A stretch of DNA of 64,000 nt from Actinomadura sp. KC06 (GTDB taxonomy: Bacteria; Actinomycetota; Actinomycetes; Streptosporangiales; Streptosporangiaceae), in NCBI RefSeq assembly GCF_004348735.1, contig NZ_SMKT01000006.1:1-64000 (forward strand), written 5' to 3'. Shown here piece after piece: positions 18,010-25,059 of the stretch. Every line of letters starts with the position of its first letter. Position 1 is the first letter of the stretch. The notes beneath the pieces were generated by a model. That model was not told where the DNA came from. It made no database searches and saw nothing but the letters and a program-made list of their open reading frames with translations. The translations under genes were made by a program, and so were the position numbers.

Positions 18010-18696
18010 TCAGAGCGGGATCGTCAGCAGGGTCCCGCCCTCGTCCAGGCGCACCTCGAAGCGGCTGATCTCCGGACGGGTGAGGCCCGTCCCGCCCTGC
18101 ATGACGAGCGGCTTCGGCTGCCCCGGCACCCCATACCCCTTGTCCGGGACGCGCCAGCCCGCGACGACGGTGCGCTCACCGTTCTTCGACACGGCCTCCA
18201 GGTGACACCTCAGCGGGCCCTTGATGCCGTGCAGCTCCAGGCTGACCTGCGTCCCCCAGCCCTTGTCGATCAGGCCCACGGTGCCGGACGCGCCCGTCTC
18301 CGGGTTCGTCCTCGTGAACCGCTCACCGGTGATGGGAGCCGGCTCCGGGGTGGTGCCGCCGTCATCCAGCGCCGTCCCCACGCCGATTCCCGCGACCAGC
18401 GCGCCTGCGGCGGCAGCGGTCCCGATGACGAGGACCGCGCGGCGCGACCGGCGGTCGGCTCGCCGCCTGCGCCGCATCATGTCGATCACCGGCGCCGGGG
18501 GTGTGGACGGCTCCTGCTCGTCCGGCTCCCCGGCCCCGAGCGCCGTGAGGACGCCCGCCGTTCCCGACATCTCCCGCAGCTCCGCCTGGCACGTCCCGCA
18601 CCCGTGCAGATGGGCCTCGAAGGCCCGCCGGTCGCCCTCTTCGAGAAGGCCAAGCGCGTACGCGCCGACGTCGGTGTGCTCGACCTGGGAGCTCAT
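18010..18696 (-). CDS. Membrane anti-sigma factor with zinc-finger (ZAS) domain
   Basis: A 228-residue protein. The first 50 residues form an anti-sigma zinc domain with the motif HLHGCGTC (H-x3-C-x2-C) after 'GAYALGLLEEGDRRAFE'. A basic patch (RRRRRADRRSRR) precedes one transmembrane helix (about 87-108), and the remaining 115 residues are extracytoplasmic, resembling an anti-sigma-K/RskA-type C-terminal domain. Its ATG overlaps the sigma-factor stop (ATGA), the classic coupled sigma/anti-sigma layout, so it should hold the adjacent ECF sigma factor at the membrane until released by proteolysis or a redox or envelope signal. Confidence 0.88.
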   Translation of the reverse strand: MSSQVEHTDVGAYALGLLEEGDRRAFEAHLHGCGTCQAELREMSGTAGVLTALGAGEPDEQEPSTPPAPVIDMMRRRRRADRRSRRAVLVIGTAAAAGALVAGIGVGTALDDGGTTPEPAPITGERFTRTNPETGASGTVGLIDKGWGTQVSLELHGIKGPLRCHLEAVSKNGERTVVAGWRVPDKGYGVPGQPKPLVMQGGTGLTRPEISRFEVRLDEGGTLLTIPL

Positions 18697-19295
18697 GAGG
18701 TCACCCCCCTCTCCTCCAAGGCGACGCGCAGCGCGCGCAACGCGTAATAGACGCGGGACTTGACCGTCCCCACCGGGATGCCGAGGTACTCGGCGGCCTG
18801 GTTCACCGTCCGGTCGCGCAGCACCGTCTCCGTCAGCGCCTGCCGGTGCGCGGGGGAGAGCGACTCCAGCGCCTCCGTCACGACGACCTTGCGCAGCAGT
18901 CCGTCCAGCTCATCCGCCATCGGCAGGTTCTCCAGGGGGCCGTCGCCGACCTCCGGCGGCCGGACCTCGCGATGCCGCCGGTGGTCGATCACGATACGCC
19001 GGGAGACCGTGGCCAGCCAGGGCATCAGCGAGGACGTGCGGTCGTCGAGCCGGTCCGCGCTGCGCCAGGCCCGGATCATGGTCTCCTGCACCACGTCCTC
19101 TGCCCACGGGCGGTCACCGCCGGTCAGCCGGAGGACGAACGCGAGGAGCGGCCGGTGGTACTCGCGGTACAGCTCGGCGACGATGTCCTCGTCGCGCACC
19201 GCCCTGTCGTGCTCGGCGGGCCGCGCCGCGCCGGGTCGGCGGAGCAGGCTCCGCAACCCGCCGGTCTGGCGACCGGTCGATCCGGGAACTGCCAT
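18693..19295 (-). CDS. ECF RNA polymerase sigma factor
   Basis: A 200-residue sigma-70 factor of the ECF group. Region 2 spans 'LYREYHRPLLAFVLRLTGG...WAEDVVQETMIRAWR' and region 4 has 'TVNQAAEYLGIPVGTVKSRVYYALRAL', a helix-turn-helix for -35 recognition. It is encoded directly before a membrane zinc anti-sigma factor, similar in layout to mycobacterial SigL-RslA; I do not assign the symbol. A matching ECF promoter (TGAACC-N17-CGTACT) precedes it at 19338-19366, so it is probably autoregulated. Confidence 0.92.
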   Translation of the reverse strand: MAVPGSTGRQTGGLRSLLRRPGAARPAEHDRAVRDEDIVAELYREYHRPLLAFVLRLTGGDRPWAEDVVQETMIRAWRSADRLDDRTSSLMPWLATVSRRIVIDHRRHREVRPPEVGDGPLENLPMADELDGLLRKVVVTEALESLSPAHRQALTETVLRDRTVNQAAEYLGIPVGTVKSRVYYALRALRVALEERGVTS

Positions 19296-19337
19296 GGCCC
19301 TGGCGTCTCCGTTGCTGGTCGGTCGGGGTCACATGGC

Positions 19338-19366
19338 AGTACGGGACCGTCCACGGCCGTGGTTCA
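19338..19366 (-). promoter_or_regulatory. Candidate autoregulatory ECF promoter of the sigma/anti-sigma operon
   Basis: On the minus strand TGAACC (19366-19361) is followed by 17 bases and then CGTACT (19343-19338). The -35 core AAC and -10 core CGT are typical of ECF promoters, and the spacing is right. A start site about 7 bases further would give a leader of roughly 35 bases to the sigma ATG at 19295. Autoregulation is the norm for such pairs. Confidence 0.5.
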
Positions 19367-19403
19367 ACGGATTTGAGACTCTCTTAAGGTTCTCTTCGGG
19401 AAG

Positions 19404-20243
19404 TCAGCGCTTGACGGCCTGCCGGACCCGGCCCGCCTGGACGGCCGTTCCCGCCTTCACCGTCCGTCCGGCCTTCATCGCCCTGGCCGCCTGCGTCGCC
19501 GTCCCCGCCTTGACGGTCTTGCCCGCCCGCGCCGCCCGGCCCGGCTTGGACGCCCGGCCCAGCCGGAACGCGCTTCCGGCGTTCTTCAACGCGCCGCTGC
19601 CCGCCTTCACAGCGCCGCCCGCCTTCCCCGCCGCGAACGCGCCGCGCGCCTTGGCGCCCTTCGCCGACCTGGCCGTCTTCGCGGCCTTGCGCCCGCCCTC
19701 GGCGCGGGCGGTGCGCACCTGCCGAGCGGCCTCGCGGCGCGCGTCCCGCAGCGTGATGGCCGCCTCGCGGCGCAGCGCCTTGGCCTCCGCCGCGCTCTTG
19801 ATCTGCGCCTCCCTGGCCTGCCGCCGCACCTCCGCCGTCCGCGGCGCGCGGCGCGGCTCGGAGGCCACCATCAGCAGCGCGCCGAACAGCCCGGCGTTCT
19901 TCAGCAGATGGGACCGCTCGCTGGCGCGGCGCTCGGGGTCGTCCTCGGTCCAGTAGCGGTGCTCGGTCGCGAGCGCGGGCAGCAGCTGCGCCGCGAGCAG
20001 CAGCGTGGTGAGCCGCCGGAACCTGCCCGTCAGCAGCAGCGCGCCGGTGCCGAGGCTGAGCGCGCCCTCCATCCGGACGAGCGTCTCGGCGTCCTTCGGC
20101 AGCCAGTCGATGCGGTCCGCGACCGGCTTGACCGCCGGGCCGACCCGCTCGGCGCGCTCGCGCGGATCCCGGACCGCGTCCAGGCCGTTCATGATGAAAG
20201 GGGCCGCCACGAACGGGCGGGCCAGAGTCGTGAAGGGTCGCAT
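19404..20243 (-). CDS. DoxX family membrane protein with a long basic, histone-like tail
   Basis: A 279-residue protein in two unlike halves. Residues 1-130 form a DoxX domain ('RPFVAAPFIMNGLDAVRDP', then hydrophobic helices about 62-80 and 113-127). From about residue 135 to the end the sequence is almost only Ala, Lys, Arg and Gly, with repeats such as AGKTVKAG, KAGTATQA, MKAGRTVKAG and VKAGTAVQAG, reminiscent of histone H1/HU-type tails. Such a tail could bind nucleic acid or anionic polymers at the membrane face. DoxX proteins are linked to redox and sulfur metabolism, but function here is unknown. The start ATG 20243 faces the divergent SRAP gene 52 bases away. Confidence 0.8.
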   Translation of the reverse strand: MRPFTTLARPFVAAPFIMNGLDAVRDPRERAERVGPAVKPVADRIDWLPKDAETLVRMEGALSLGTGALLLTGRFRRLTTLLLAAQLLPALATEHRYWTEDDPERRASERSHLLKNAGLFGALLMVASEPRRAPRTAEVRRQAREAQIKSAAEAKALRREAAITLRDARREAARQVRTARAEGGRKAAKTARSAKGAKARGAFAAGKAGGAVKAGSGALKNAGSAFRLGRASKPGRAARAGKTVKAGTATQAARAMKAGRTVKAGTAVQAGRVRQAVKR

Positions 20244-20295
20244 GACCCGCTACATGCCCAGCGCGCCGCGCCTCAAGCGCGGCAGGATGGGAGGC

Positions 20296-21093
20296 ATGTG
20301 CGGACGCTATGCCACCACCCGCGCGCGTCAGGAGCTGCTGGACGAGTTCCAGGTCCAGCTCGACGCCGTCGACGGGGACATCCAGCCCGATTACAACGTC
20401 GCCCCGACCAAGCAGGTCCCGGTCGTGCTGAACCGGCGCCCGAAGGACGCGCCGGAGGAGGAGCCGGCCGTCCGGCAGCTGCGGACGGTCCGCTGGGGGC
20501 TCGTCCCGTCCTGGGCGAAGGACATGTCGATCGGCTCGCGCATGATCAACGCGCGGTTCGAGACGGTGCACGAGAAGCCGTCGTATCGCCGCGCGTTCGC
20601 GCGGCGGCGCTGCCTGCTGCCCGCCGACGGCTACTTCGAGTGGTACACCCTGCAGGACCAGGGCGACACGCCCGATCCGGCCGAGGGCGAGAAGAAGGCC
20701 AAGAAGAAGAAGCCGCAGAAGCAGCCGTTCTTCATCCGTCCCAACGACGGCGCCATCATGGCGATGGCGGGTCTCTACGAACTGTGGAAGTCGCCCGAGG
20801 ACGAATGGCTCTGGACGTGCACGGTGATCACCACCGACGCGCCGGACGACCTCGGCCGCATCCACGACCGGATGCCCATGATCGTCGAACCGGACCGCTG
20901 GGACGCCTGGCTCGACCCGGCGCTGACCGACGCCGAGCAGGTCCGCGGCCTGCTGGTGCCCGCGATGGCCGGGACAATGGACGCCTATCCGGTGTCGAAG
21001 GCCGTCAACAGCGTCAGAAACAACGGTCCGGAACTCATAGAACCGGCGACTTCTGGGGATAGTTCTGGAAACCATTCCGGCAGTTTGTTCTGA
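20296..21093 (+). CDS. SRAP-domain DNA-protein crosslink protein (YedK/HMCES family)
   Basis: A 265-residue SRAP protein that protects abasic sites in single-stranded DNA by a covalent Cys link. The start must be ATG 20296, because Cys2 has to become the N-terminus after Met removal; AGGA lies 8 bases upstream. Active-site blocks follow in order: MCGRYATT, YNVAPT, INARFETV, ADGYFEW (catalytic Glu) and HDRMPMI (His). A Lys-rich insert around residues 130-150 (KKAKKKKPQKQ) may help bind DNA. Length is normal for actinobacteria. It is divergent from the DoxX gene. Confidence 0.93.
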   Translation: MCGRYATTRARQELLDEFQVQLDAVDGDIQPDYNVAPTKQVPVVLNRRPKDAPEEEPAVRQLRTVRWGLVPSWAKDMSIGSRMINARFETVHEKPSYRRAFARRRCLLPADGYFEWYTLQDQGDTPDPAEGEKKAKKKKPQKQPFFIRPNDGAIMAMAGLYELWKSPEDEWLWTCTVITTDAPDDLGRIHDRMPMIVEPDRWDAWLDPALTDAEQVRGLLVPAMAGTMDAYPVSKAVNSVRNNGPELIEPATSGDSSGNHSGSLF

Positions 21094-21171
21094 CCGCGGC
21101 CGCTGCGGCGGCGGTCGGATCCCCGACCCTCGCATCGCCCGGAATCCCCACCGGGAGGAGTTCGCAGCATC

Positions 21172-21504
21172 GTGGACACCGCCGTAGCCCGCTCCCGCCT
21201 GGAGTCCATGCTCGACGACCTGGACCGTTCCATCGCCATCCTCCGGGGGGAGAGCCCCGAGCGCGACAGCTCGCCCGCCGACGCCGGGGCCGGCCTCACC
21301 GCCCACGACCGGGTGGAGGCCGCCCTGGACTCCCTCGAACGCCACCGCCGCGCCGTCGCCGAGGCGCTGGAGCGGATCGGCGCCGGCACCTACGGCCGGT
21401 GCGTCGGCTGCGGCCGTCCCGTCCCGGAAGGCCGCCTGGAGGCCCGCCCGGACGCCGCCCGCTGCATAACCTGCCAGTCCGCCCACGACCGCAGCGGTCG
21501 TTGA
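21172..21504 (+). CDS. TraR/DksA-type C4 zinc-finger protein
   Basis: A 110-residue protein. An N-terminal helical region (about 1-70, coiled-coil-like) is followed by 'GTYGRCVGCGRPVPEGRLEA...AARCITC', the TraR/DksA C4 zinc finger. DksA proteins enter the RNA polymerase secondary channel and tune transcription with ppGpp; most actinobacterial homologues are uncharacterised. The GTG at 21172 follows GGGAGGAG. The N-terminal acidic tip (DDLDRS) resembles the DksA coiled-coil tip. Its stop is four bases from the convergent methyltransferase. Confidence 0.87.
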   Translation: MDTAVARSRLESMLDDLDRSIAILRGESPERDSSPADAGAGLTAHDRVEAALDSLERHRRAVAEALERIGAGTYGRCVGCGRPVPEGRLEARPDAARCITCQSAHDRSGR

Positions 21505-21507
21505 AGG

Positions 21508-22284
21508 TCACGCTTTGGCGCGGCGGCGGGCGCTGGCCAGCAGGTGAATGCCTAGGGACTCGTCGGGGTTCGGGGCGTTCAGTTCGGTGCGGACGAGCCG
21601 TGCCAGCGCGCGTGGGGAGCCGGCGAGGACGTGTTCGACCATCGAAGGGGACAGGACCGTGCGCGGCCTGACCCATTCGACTTCGAGGCCCGCGTCGGCG
21701 AGGAGCTCGCGGAGCTGGTGGGCCGAGAACGAGCGCGTGATCGTCCCGTCCGGCCAGGGGACGAGGACGACCTCGGCGCTCGGGACGTCGGACAGGTGCG
21801 CCCAGTAGTTCCGCTCGGCCAGCAGCGCCATGCCCAGCGTTAAGGAGTCGACGCACAGCAGGACGCGTCCGCCGGGTCGCAGCACGCGGGCGATCTCGGC
21901 GACCGTGGACTCGGTGGCGAGGTGCCGCGACAGGACGCGGTTCTCGGCGATCACGGCGTCCATGGACGCGTCGGCGAGGAAGGCGAGCGTGCCCGTGTCG
22001 CCGATCAGCGGGATGGCGGTGCCCTTGGCCGGGCGTTCCCCCGCGTCGGCCCGCCCCGGATCGCGCACTTCGAGGACGGTGTGGCCGGCCTCGGCGGCCT
22101 GCGCCGCGCAGCGTCCGCCCGAGACGTCCAGCACGCGGGAGGGTCTGCGCGGCAGCCACCGGGCGAGCTGGGCGGCCGCGACCGCCCAGTAGAACGTCCA
22201 GTAGCGCGCCAGGGAGTCCCCGGAGACGTCACGCAGACTGGCGATGGTGGGCTCGGAAGGTTGCGCCGGTAGCACCGGTTGCAC
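21508..22284 (-). CDS. Class I SAM-dependent methyltransferase
   Basis: A 258-residue protein with the methyltransferase_11 fold. Motif I is present but degenerate ([19 protein letters not shown], where E/DxGxG is usual), followed by '[27 protein letters not shown]', '[19 protein letters not shown]' and a beta-rich C-terminal half. Substrate is unknown. The ATG at 22284 is divergent from sigR, with 178 bases between them containing the sigma-R promoter. Confidence 0.8.
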   Translation of the reverse strand: MQPVLPAQPSEPTIASLRDVSGDSLARYWTFYWAVAAAQLARWLPRRPSRVLDVSGGRCAAQAAEAGHTVLEVRDPGRADAGERPAKGTAIPLIGDTGTLAFLADASMDAVIAENRVLSRHLATESTVAEIARVLRPGGRVLLCVDSLTLGMALLAERNYWAHLSDVPSAEVVLVPWPDGTITRSFSAHQLRELLADAGLEVEWVRPRTVLSPSMVEHVLAGSPRALARLVRTELNAPNPDESLGIHLLASARRRAKA

Positions 22285-22395
22285 CGCTTGCTCCTGTTCT
22301 CGCCGTATATGTCAGGTCTTCCCCGTCGGGGGAGATCATCACCCTCCGTGCAGGACGGGGGTGCGCGGGGGCGGTTCGTTTCGTCACTTCCTGAC

Positions 22396-22422
22396 GGGGA
22401 ATCGGCGGCGACGTTGCGGTGT
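22396..22422 (+). promoter_or_regulatory. Sigma-R (thiol oxidative stress) promoter of sigR
   Basis: GGGAAT at 22396-22401 is followed by exactly 18 bases and GTT at 22420-22422, which equals the published Streptomyces sigma-R consensus GGAAT-N18-GTT. The expected start near 22430 gives a leader of about 33 bases with GGAGG before the sigR ATG. This shows direct autoregulation of sigR. Confidence 0.8.
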
Positions 22423-22462
22423 TGCACCGTCTCACAGGCAAGTACAGCGGAGGTGCACACCG

Positions 22463-23218
22463 ATGACCACAGCCGTTGCCGATCTGCAGCGGACACCGCG
22501 CGGCGACGCGTCGGCACCCGCCCGCCTGAGCAGGCCGCGCGGGCCGATATCGTCTGTGGGGAACGACGCCGACGGCCGGATCAAGGCCACTGGCGCCACA
22601 GCCGAGGGGGTGGGTCAGGTACAGGGCACCACGGAGACCGTGGAGCAGCGCCAGGAGCGGTTCCAGCGCGACGTGCTCCCGTTCTTGGACCAGCTGTATT
22701 CGGCCGCGCTGCGCATGACGCGCAACCCGGCGGACGCCGAGGATCTCGTCCAGGAGACGTTCGCCAAGGCGTTCGCGTCCTTCCACCAGTTCAAGGAAGG
22801 CACCAACCTCAAGGCGTGGCTCTACCGGATCCTGACCAACACGTTCATCAACTCCTACCGCAAGAAGCAGCGCCAGCCGCAGCAGGCCGCCACCGAGGAC
22901 ATCGAGGACTGGCAGATCGCCCGCGCGGAGTCGCACACGTCCAGCGGGCTGAAGTCCGCCGAGGCGGAGGCGCTGGAGCACCTGCCCGACACCGACGTGA
23001 AGCGGGCGCTGCAGGAGCTGCCGGAGGAGTTCCGCATCGCCGTCTACCTCGCCGACGTCGAGGGCTTCGCCTACAAGGAGATCGCCGAGATCATGGGCAC
23101 GCCCATCGGCACGGTGATGTCGCGGCTGCACCGCGGCCGCCGGCAGCTGCGCGGCATGCTGGAGGACTACGCTCAGGACCGGGGCCTGACCAGGGCGAGC
23201 GGAGGTTCCACCAAATGA
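22463..23218 (+). CDS. sigR: Thiol-stress ECF sigma factor SigR
   Basis: A 251-residue ECF sigma factor. Region 2 ('[31 protein letters not shown]') and region 4 ('[29 protein letters not shown]') match SigR/SigH closely. It controls thioredoxin and other thiol-redox genes when its anti-sigma RsrA is oxidised. ATG 22463 follows AGCGGAGGTG and lies just after the sigma-R promoter. The protein has about 60 extra residues before the conserved domain; in-frame GTG codons at 22610 and 22640 could start a shorter form, comparable to the long and short SigR isoforms known in Streptomyces. The stop overlaps rsrA (ATGA). Confidence 0.95.
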   Translation: MTTAVADLQRTPRGDASAPARLSRPRGPISSVGNDADGRIKATGATAEGVGQVQGTTETVEQRQERFQRDVLPFLDQLYSAALRMTRNPADAEDLVQETFAKAFASFHQFKEGTNLKAWLYRILTNTFINSYRKKQRQPQQAATEDIEDWQIARAESHTSSGLKSAEAEALEHLPDTDVKRALQELPEEFRIAVYLADVEGFAYKEIAEIMGTPIGTVMSRLHRGRRQLRGMLEDYAQDRGLTRASGGSTK

Positions 23219-23520
23219 GCTGCGGCAACCACCATGAGACTCCCTGCGACGAGGTGCTGGCGCGGGTCTACACCTATCTCGACGGCGAGCTCGACCAGGG
23301 CGGGTGCGGTGAGGTGCGCGAGCACCTCGACGAGTGCGGCCCGTGCCTGCGCGAGTACGGGCTCGAAGAGGCCGTCAAGAAGCTGGTGAACAAGTCCTGC
23401 GGCTGCGAGCCCGCGCCGGGCGACCTGCGCGAGAAGGTGCTCGGCCGCATCGAGGAGATCTGCGGCGAGATCAAGGCGTCCGGGGCGGCGGAGAAGTCCG
23501 AGACGTCCGGAAGCGCCTGA
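23215..23520 (+). CDS. rsrA: Redox-sensing anti-sigma factor RsrA
   Basis: A 101-residue ZAS-family anti-sigma factor for SigR. Zinc and redox residues sit at the same positions as in Streptomyces RsrA: Cys3, Cys11, His37, Cys41 and Cys44, plus Cys31 and the pair Cys62/Cys64 (KSCGCEP). Oxidation forms a disulfide, ejects zinc and frees SigR. The ATG overlaps the sigR stop, with GGAGG 10 bases upstream. The C-terminal 20 residues are a charged tail. It is cytoplasmic. Confidence 0.95.
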   Translation: MSCGNHHETPCDEVLARVYTYLDGELDQGGCGEVREHLDECGPCLREYGLEEAVKKLVNKSCGCEPAPGDLREKVLGRIEEICGEIKASGAAEKSETSGSA

Positions 23521-23539
23521 CCCCGGTATCGTTCTGCGG

Positions 23540-24469
23540 GTGCTCGTTCTCGTCACCGGCGCGGCCGGTTTCATCGGTTCCCATCTCGTCGACCGGCTGG
23601 TCGCCGACGGTCATGAGGTCATCGGCGTGGACGATCTGTCGTCCGGCGCGAACGTCCGTCCCGGCGTGGAGCTGTGGGAGATGGACGTCGCCGACCCGGC
23701 GCTCGCCGAGAAGGCCGCGGTACGGCGGCCCGAGGTGATCTGCCATCTCGCCGCCCAGGTCAGCGTCCGCGCCAGCGTGGCCGACCCGCTGCACGACGCG
23801 CGCACGAACGTGGTCGGGACGGCGAACGTCCTGGAGGCGGCGCGGGCCGCGGGCGGGCGCAAGGTCGTGTTCACGTCGAGCTGCGCGGTGTACGGGGTGC
23901 CGGACGCGCTGCCCGTCCCGCCGGACGCCGAGCTGCGGCCCGCGTCCCCGTACGCGGCGTCCAAGGTGTCCGGCGAGGTGTACGCGCAGACGTACATGGC
24001 GCTGCACGGCATCGACTTCACGACGCTGACGCTGGCGAACGTGTACGGCCCGAGGCAGACCCCGGAAGGCGAGGCGGGCGTCGTCTCGATCTTCACGGAC
24101 GCGCTGCTGGCGGGCCGTCCGACCAAGGTGTACGGCGACGGCACCCAGACCCGCGACTATGTGTACGTGCTGGACGTGGTGGACGCGTTCGCCCGCGCGG
24201 CCGGCGACAAGGGCGGCGGGCTCCGGCTCAACGTTGGCACCGGCGTCGAGACCACCGACCGCGACCTGCACACCGTGGTCGCGGAGGCGGCCGGCGCCCC
24301 GGACGACCCGGAGTTCGCGCCGCCCCGGCTGGGGGACCTGCCCGCGATGTCCGTCGACCCGCGCCGGACGGGCGAGGCGCTCGGCTGGACGCCCGAGGTG
24401 GGCCTGCGGGAGGGCGTCGCCGAGACGGTCGCGTGGGCGCGGGAGCGGAACGCCCCGGCTCGCCGCTGA
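23540..24469 (+). CDS. NAD-dependent epimerase/dehydratase, UDP-glucose 4-epimerase-like
   Basis: A 309-residue extended SDR. The NAD motif TGAAGFIGS is at 6-14 and the catalytic Tyr138-x3-Lys142 is in SPYAASKVSG, preceded by FTSSCAVYG. The central block GDGTQTRDYVYVLDVVDA is typical of GalE-like nucleotide-sugar epimerases. It probably acts on a UDP- or GDP-sugar for envelope glycans. The GTG at 23540 follows rsrA by 19 bases, so it may be read through from the sigR transcript. Confidence 0.88.
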   Translation: MLVLVTGAAGFIGSHLVDRLVADGHEVIGVDDLSSGANVRPGVELWEMDVADPALAEKAAVRRPEVICHLAAQVSVRASVADPLHDARTNVVGTANVLEAARAAGGRKVVFTSSCAVYGVPDALPVPPDAELRPASPYAASKVSGEVYAQTYMALHGIDFTTLTLANVYGPRQTPEGEAGVVSIFTDALLAGRPTKVYGDGTQTRDYVYVLDVVDAFARAAGDKGGGLRLNVGTGVETTDRDLHTVVAEAAGAPDDPEFAPPRLGDLPAMSVDPRRTGEALGWTPEVGLREGVAETVAWARERNAPARR

Positions 24470-24706
24470 ATGCCTCGCTCGCCAGGTGTCACCGTTTTCG
24501 TCCACTTTCCCCGTGCATATTCGGATGGAATTGCGGCTGCACGTGCATTGCCGGTGTCGCCCAATATTGTCCGCATACGAAACGCGCATTCGGGCCGGTC
24601 AAATGATCACCTAAGGTGACGATAGGTTCACGCTTTGCTCACGTTTCCTCGCATGCCTGTGTGGCCTGGGCAGTCCACGTTAGGCTTGTGCCGAAATCAG
24701 CGACGG

Positions 24707-24743
24707 GAGCACGTGCATACCCGTGAATTCGGGGTATGTGCTC
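24707..24743 (+). promoter_or_regulatory. Leader hairpin upstream of the small ORF and HD-GYP gene
   Basis: GAGCAC and ATACCC on the left arm pair with GGGTAT and GTGCTC on the right, giving 12 base pairs with a four-base bulge (GTGC) and a nine-base loop. It begins about 20 bases after a TAGGCT -10-like element, so it would form in the RNA leader. No match to a named riboswitch could be made. Confidence 0.45.
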
Positions 24744-24824
24744 GGCCGGAAGCCTGGACCGTCCCGGTCCCGGCGACCGGCCGCGAGGCCGGACGGCCCG
24801 GATCGCGGGGGGAGGCAAGGAGCC

Positions 24825-24917
24825 ATGCTCAAGCGCGTGACGCCGGCGGGACACGTCCGGCGCCGGTGCGCCTCGGCGTCGTCGCTGATGATGCCCGAGG
24901 GCGTGTCCTGGGTGTAG
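24825..24917 (+). CDS. Possible 30-residue leader peptide or small protein
   Basis: ATG 24825 is preceded by GGCAAGGAGCC, one of the better ribosome sites in the region, and opens a 30-codon frame ending in TAG at 24917. The peptide begins MLKRVTPAGHVRRRC and ends in SLMMPEGVSWV; it has one Cys, a basic N-terminal half and no membrane segment. It lies between a leader hairpin and the HD-GYP gene and could be an upstream regulatory ORF. No homologue is recognised. Confidence 0.35.
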   Translation: MLKRVTPAGHVRRRCASASSLMMPEGVSWV

Positions 24918-25059
24918 GCGCGGATGCCGAGAGGCACGCGCCGACCCGGTGACGGCCCGCCATTTCGTCACTGAACACTCCTCGTCCCCGGCCCGCCCGC
25001 ACCGGACGCGCCGTCGCGGACAGGCCGGATGGGGCGTGTTCCCTCCCTGAGGGGCGGCA

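Larger units (their letters stand above)
24470..25059. other. 590-base intergenic region with palindrome, hairpin and small ORF
   Basis: No conventional gene is seen. The part 24480-24700 is unusually AT-rich for this window and includes the 13-bp palindrome TCACCT-A-AGGTGA (24607-24619), a likely protein-binding site. Further on are TAGGCT (24681-24686), a possible -10 element without a clear -35, a strong hairpin (24707-24743), a 30-codon ORF with a good ribosome site (24825-24917), and a GTGACG...CGTCAC inverted repeat (24949-24971). The arrangement suggests a long regulated leader for the HD-GYP gene at 25060. Confidence 0.5.
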
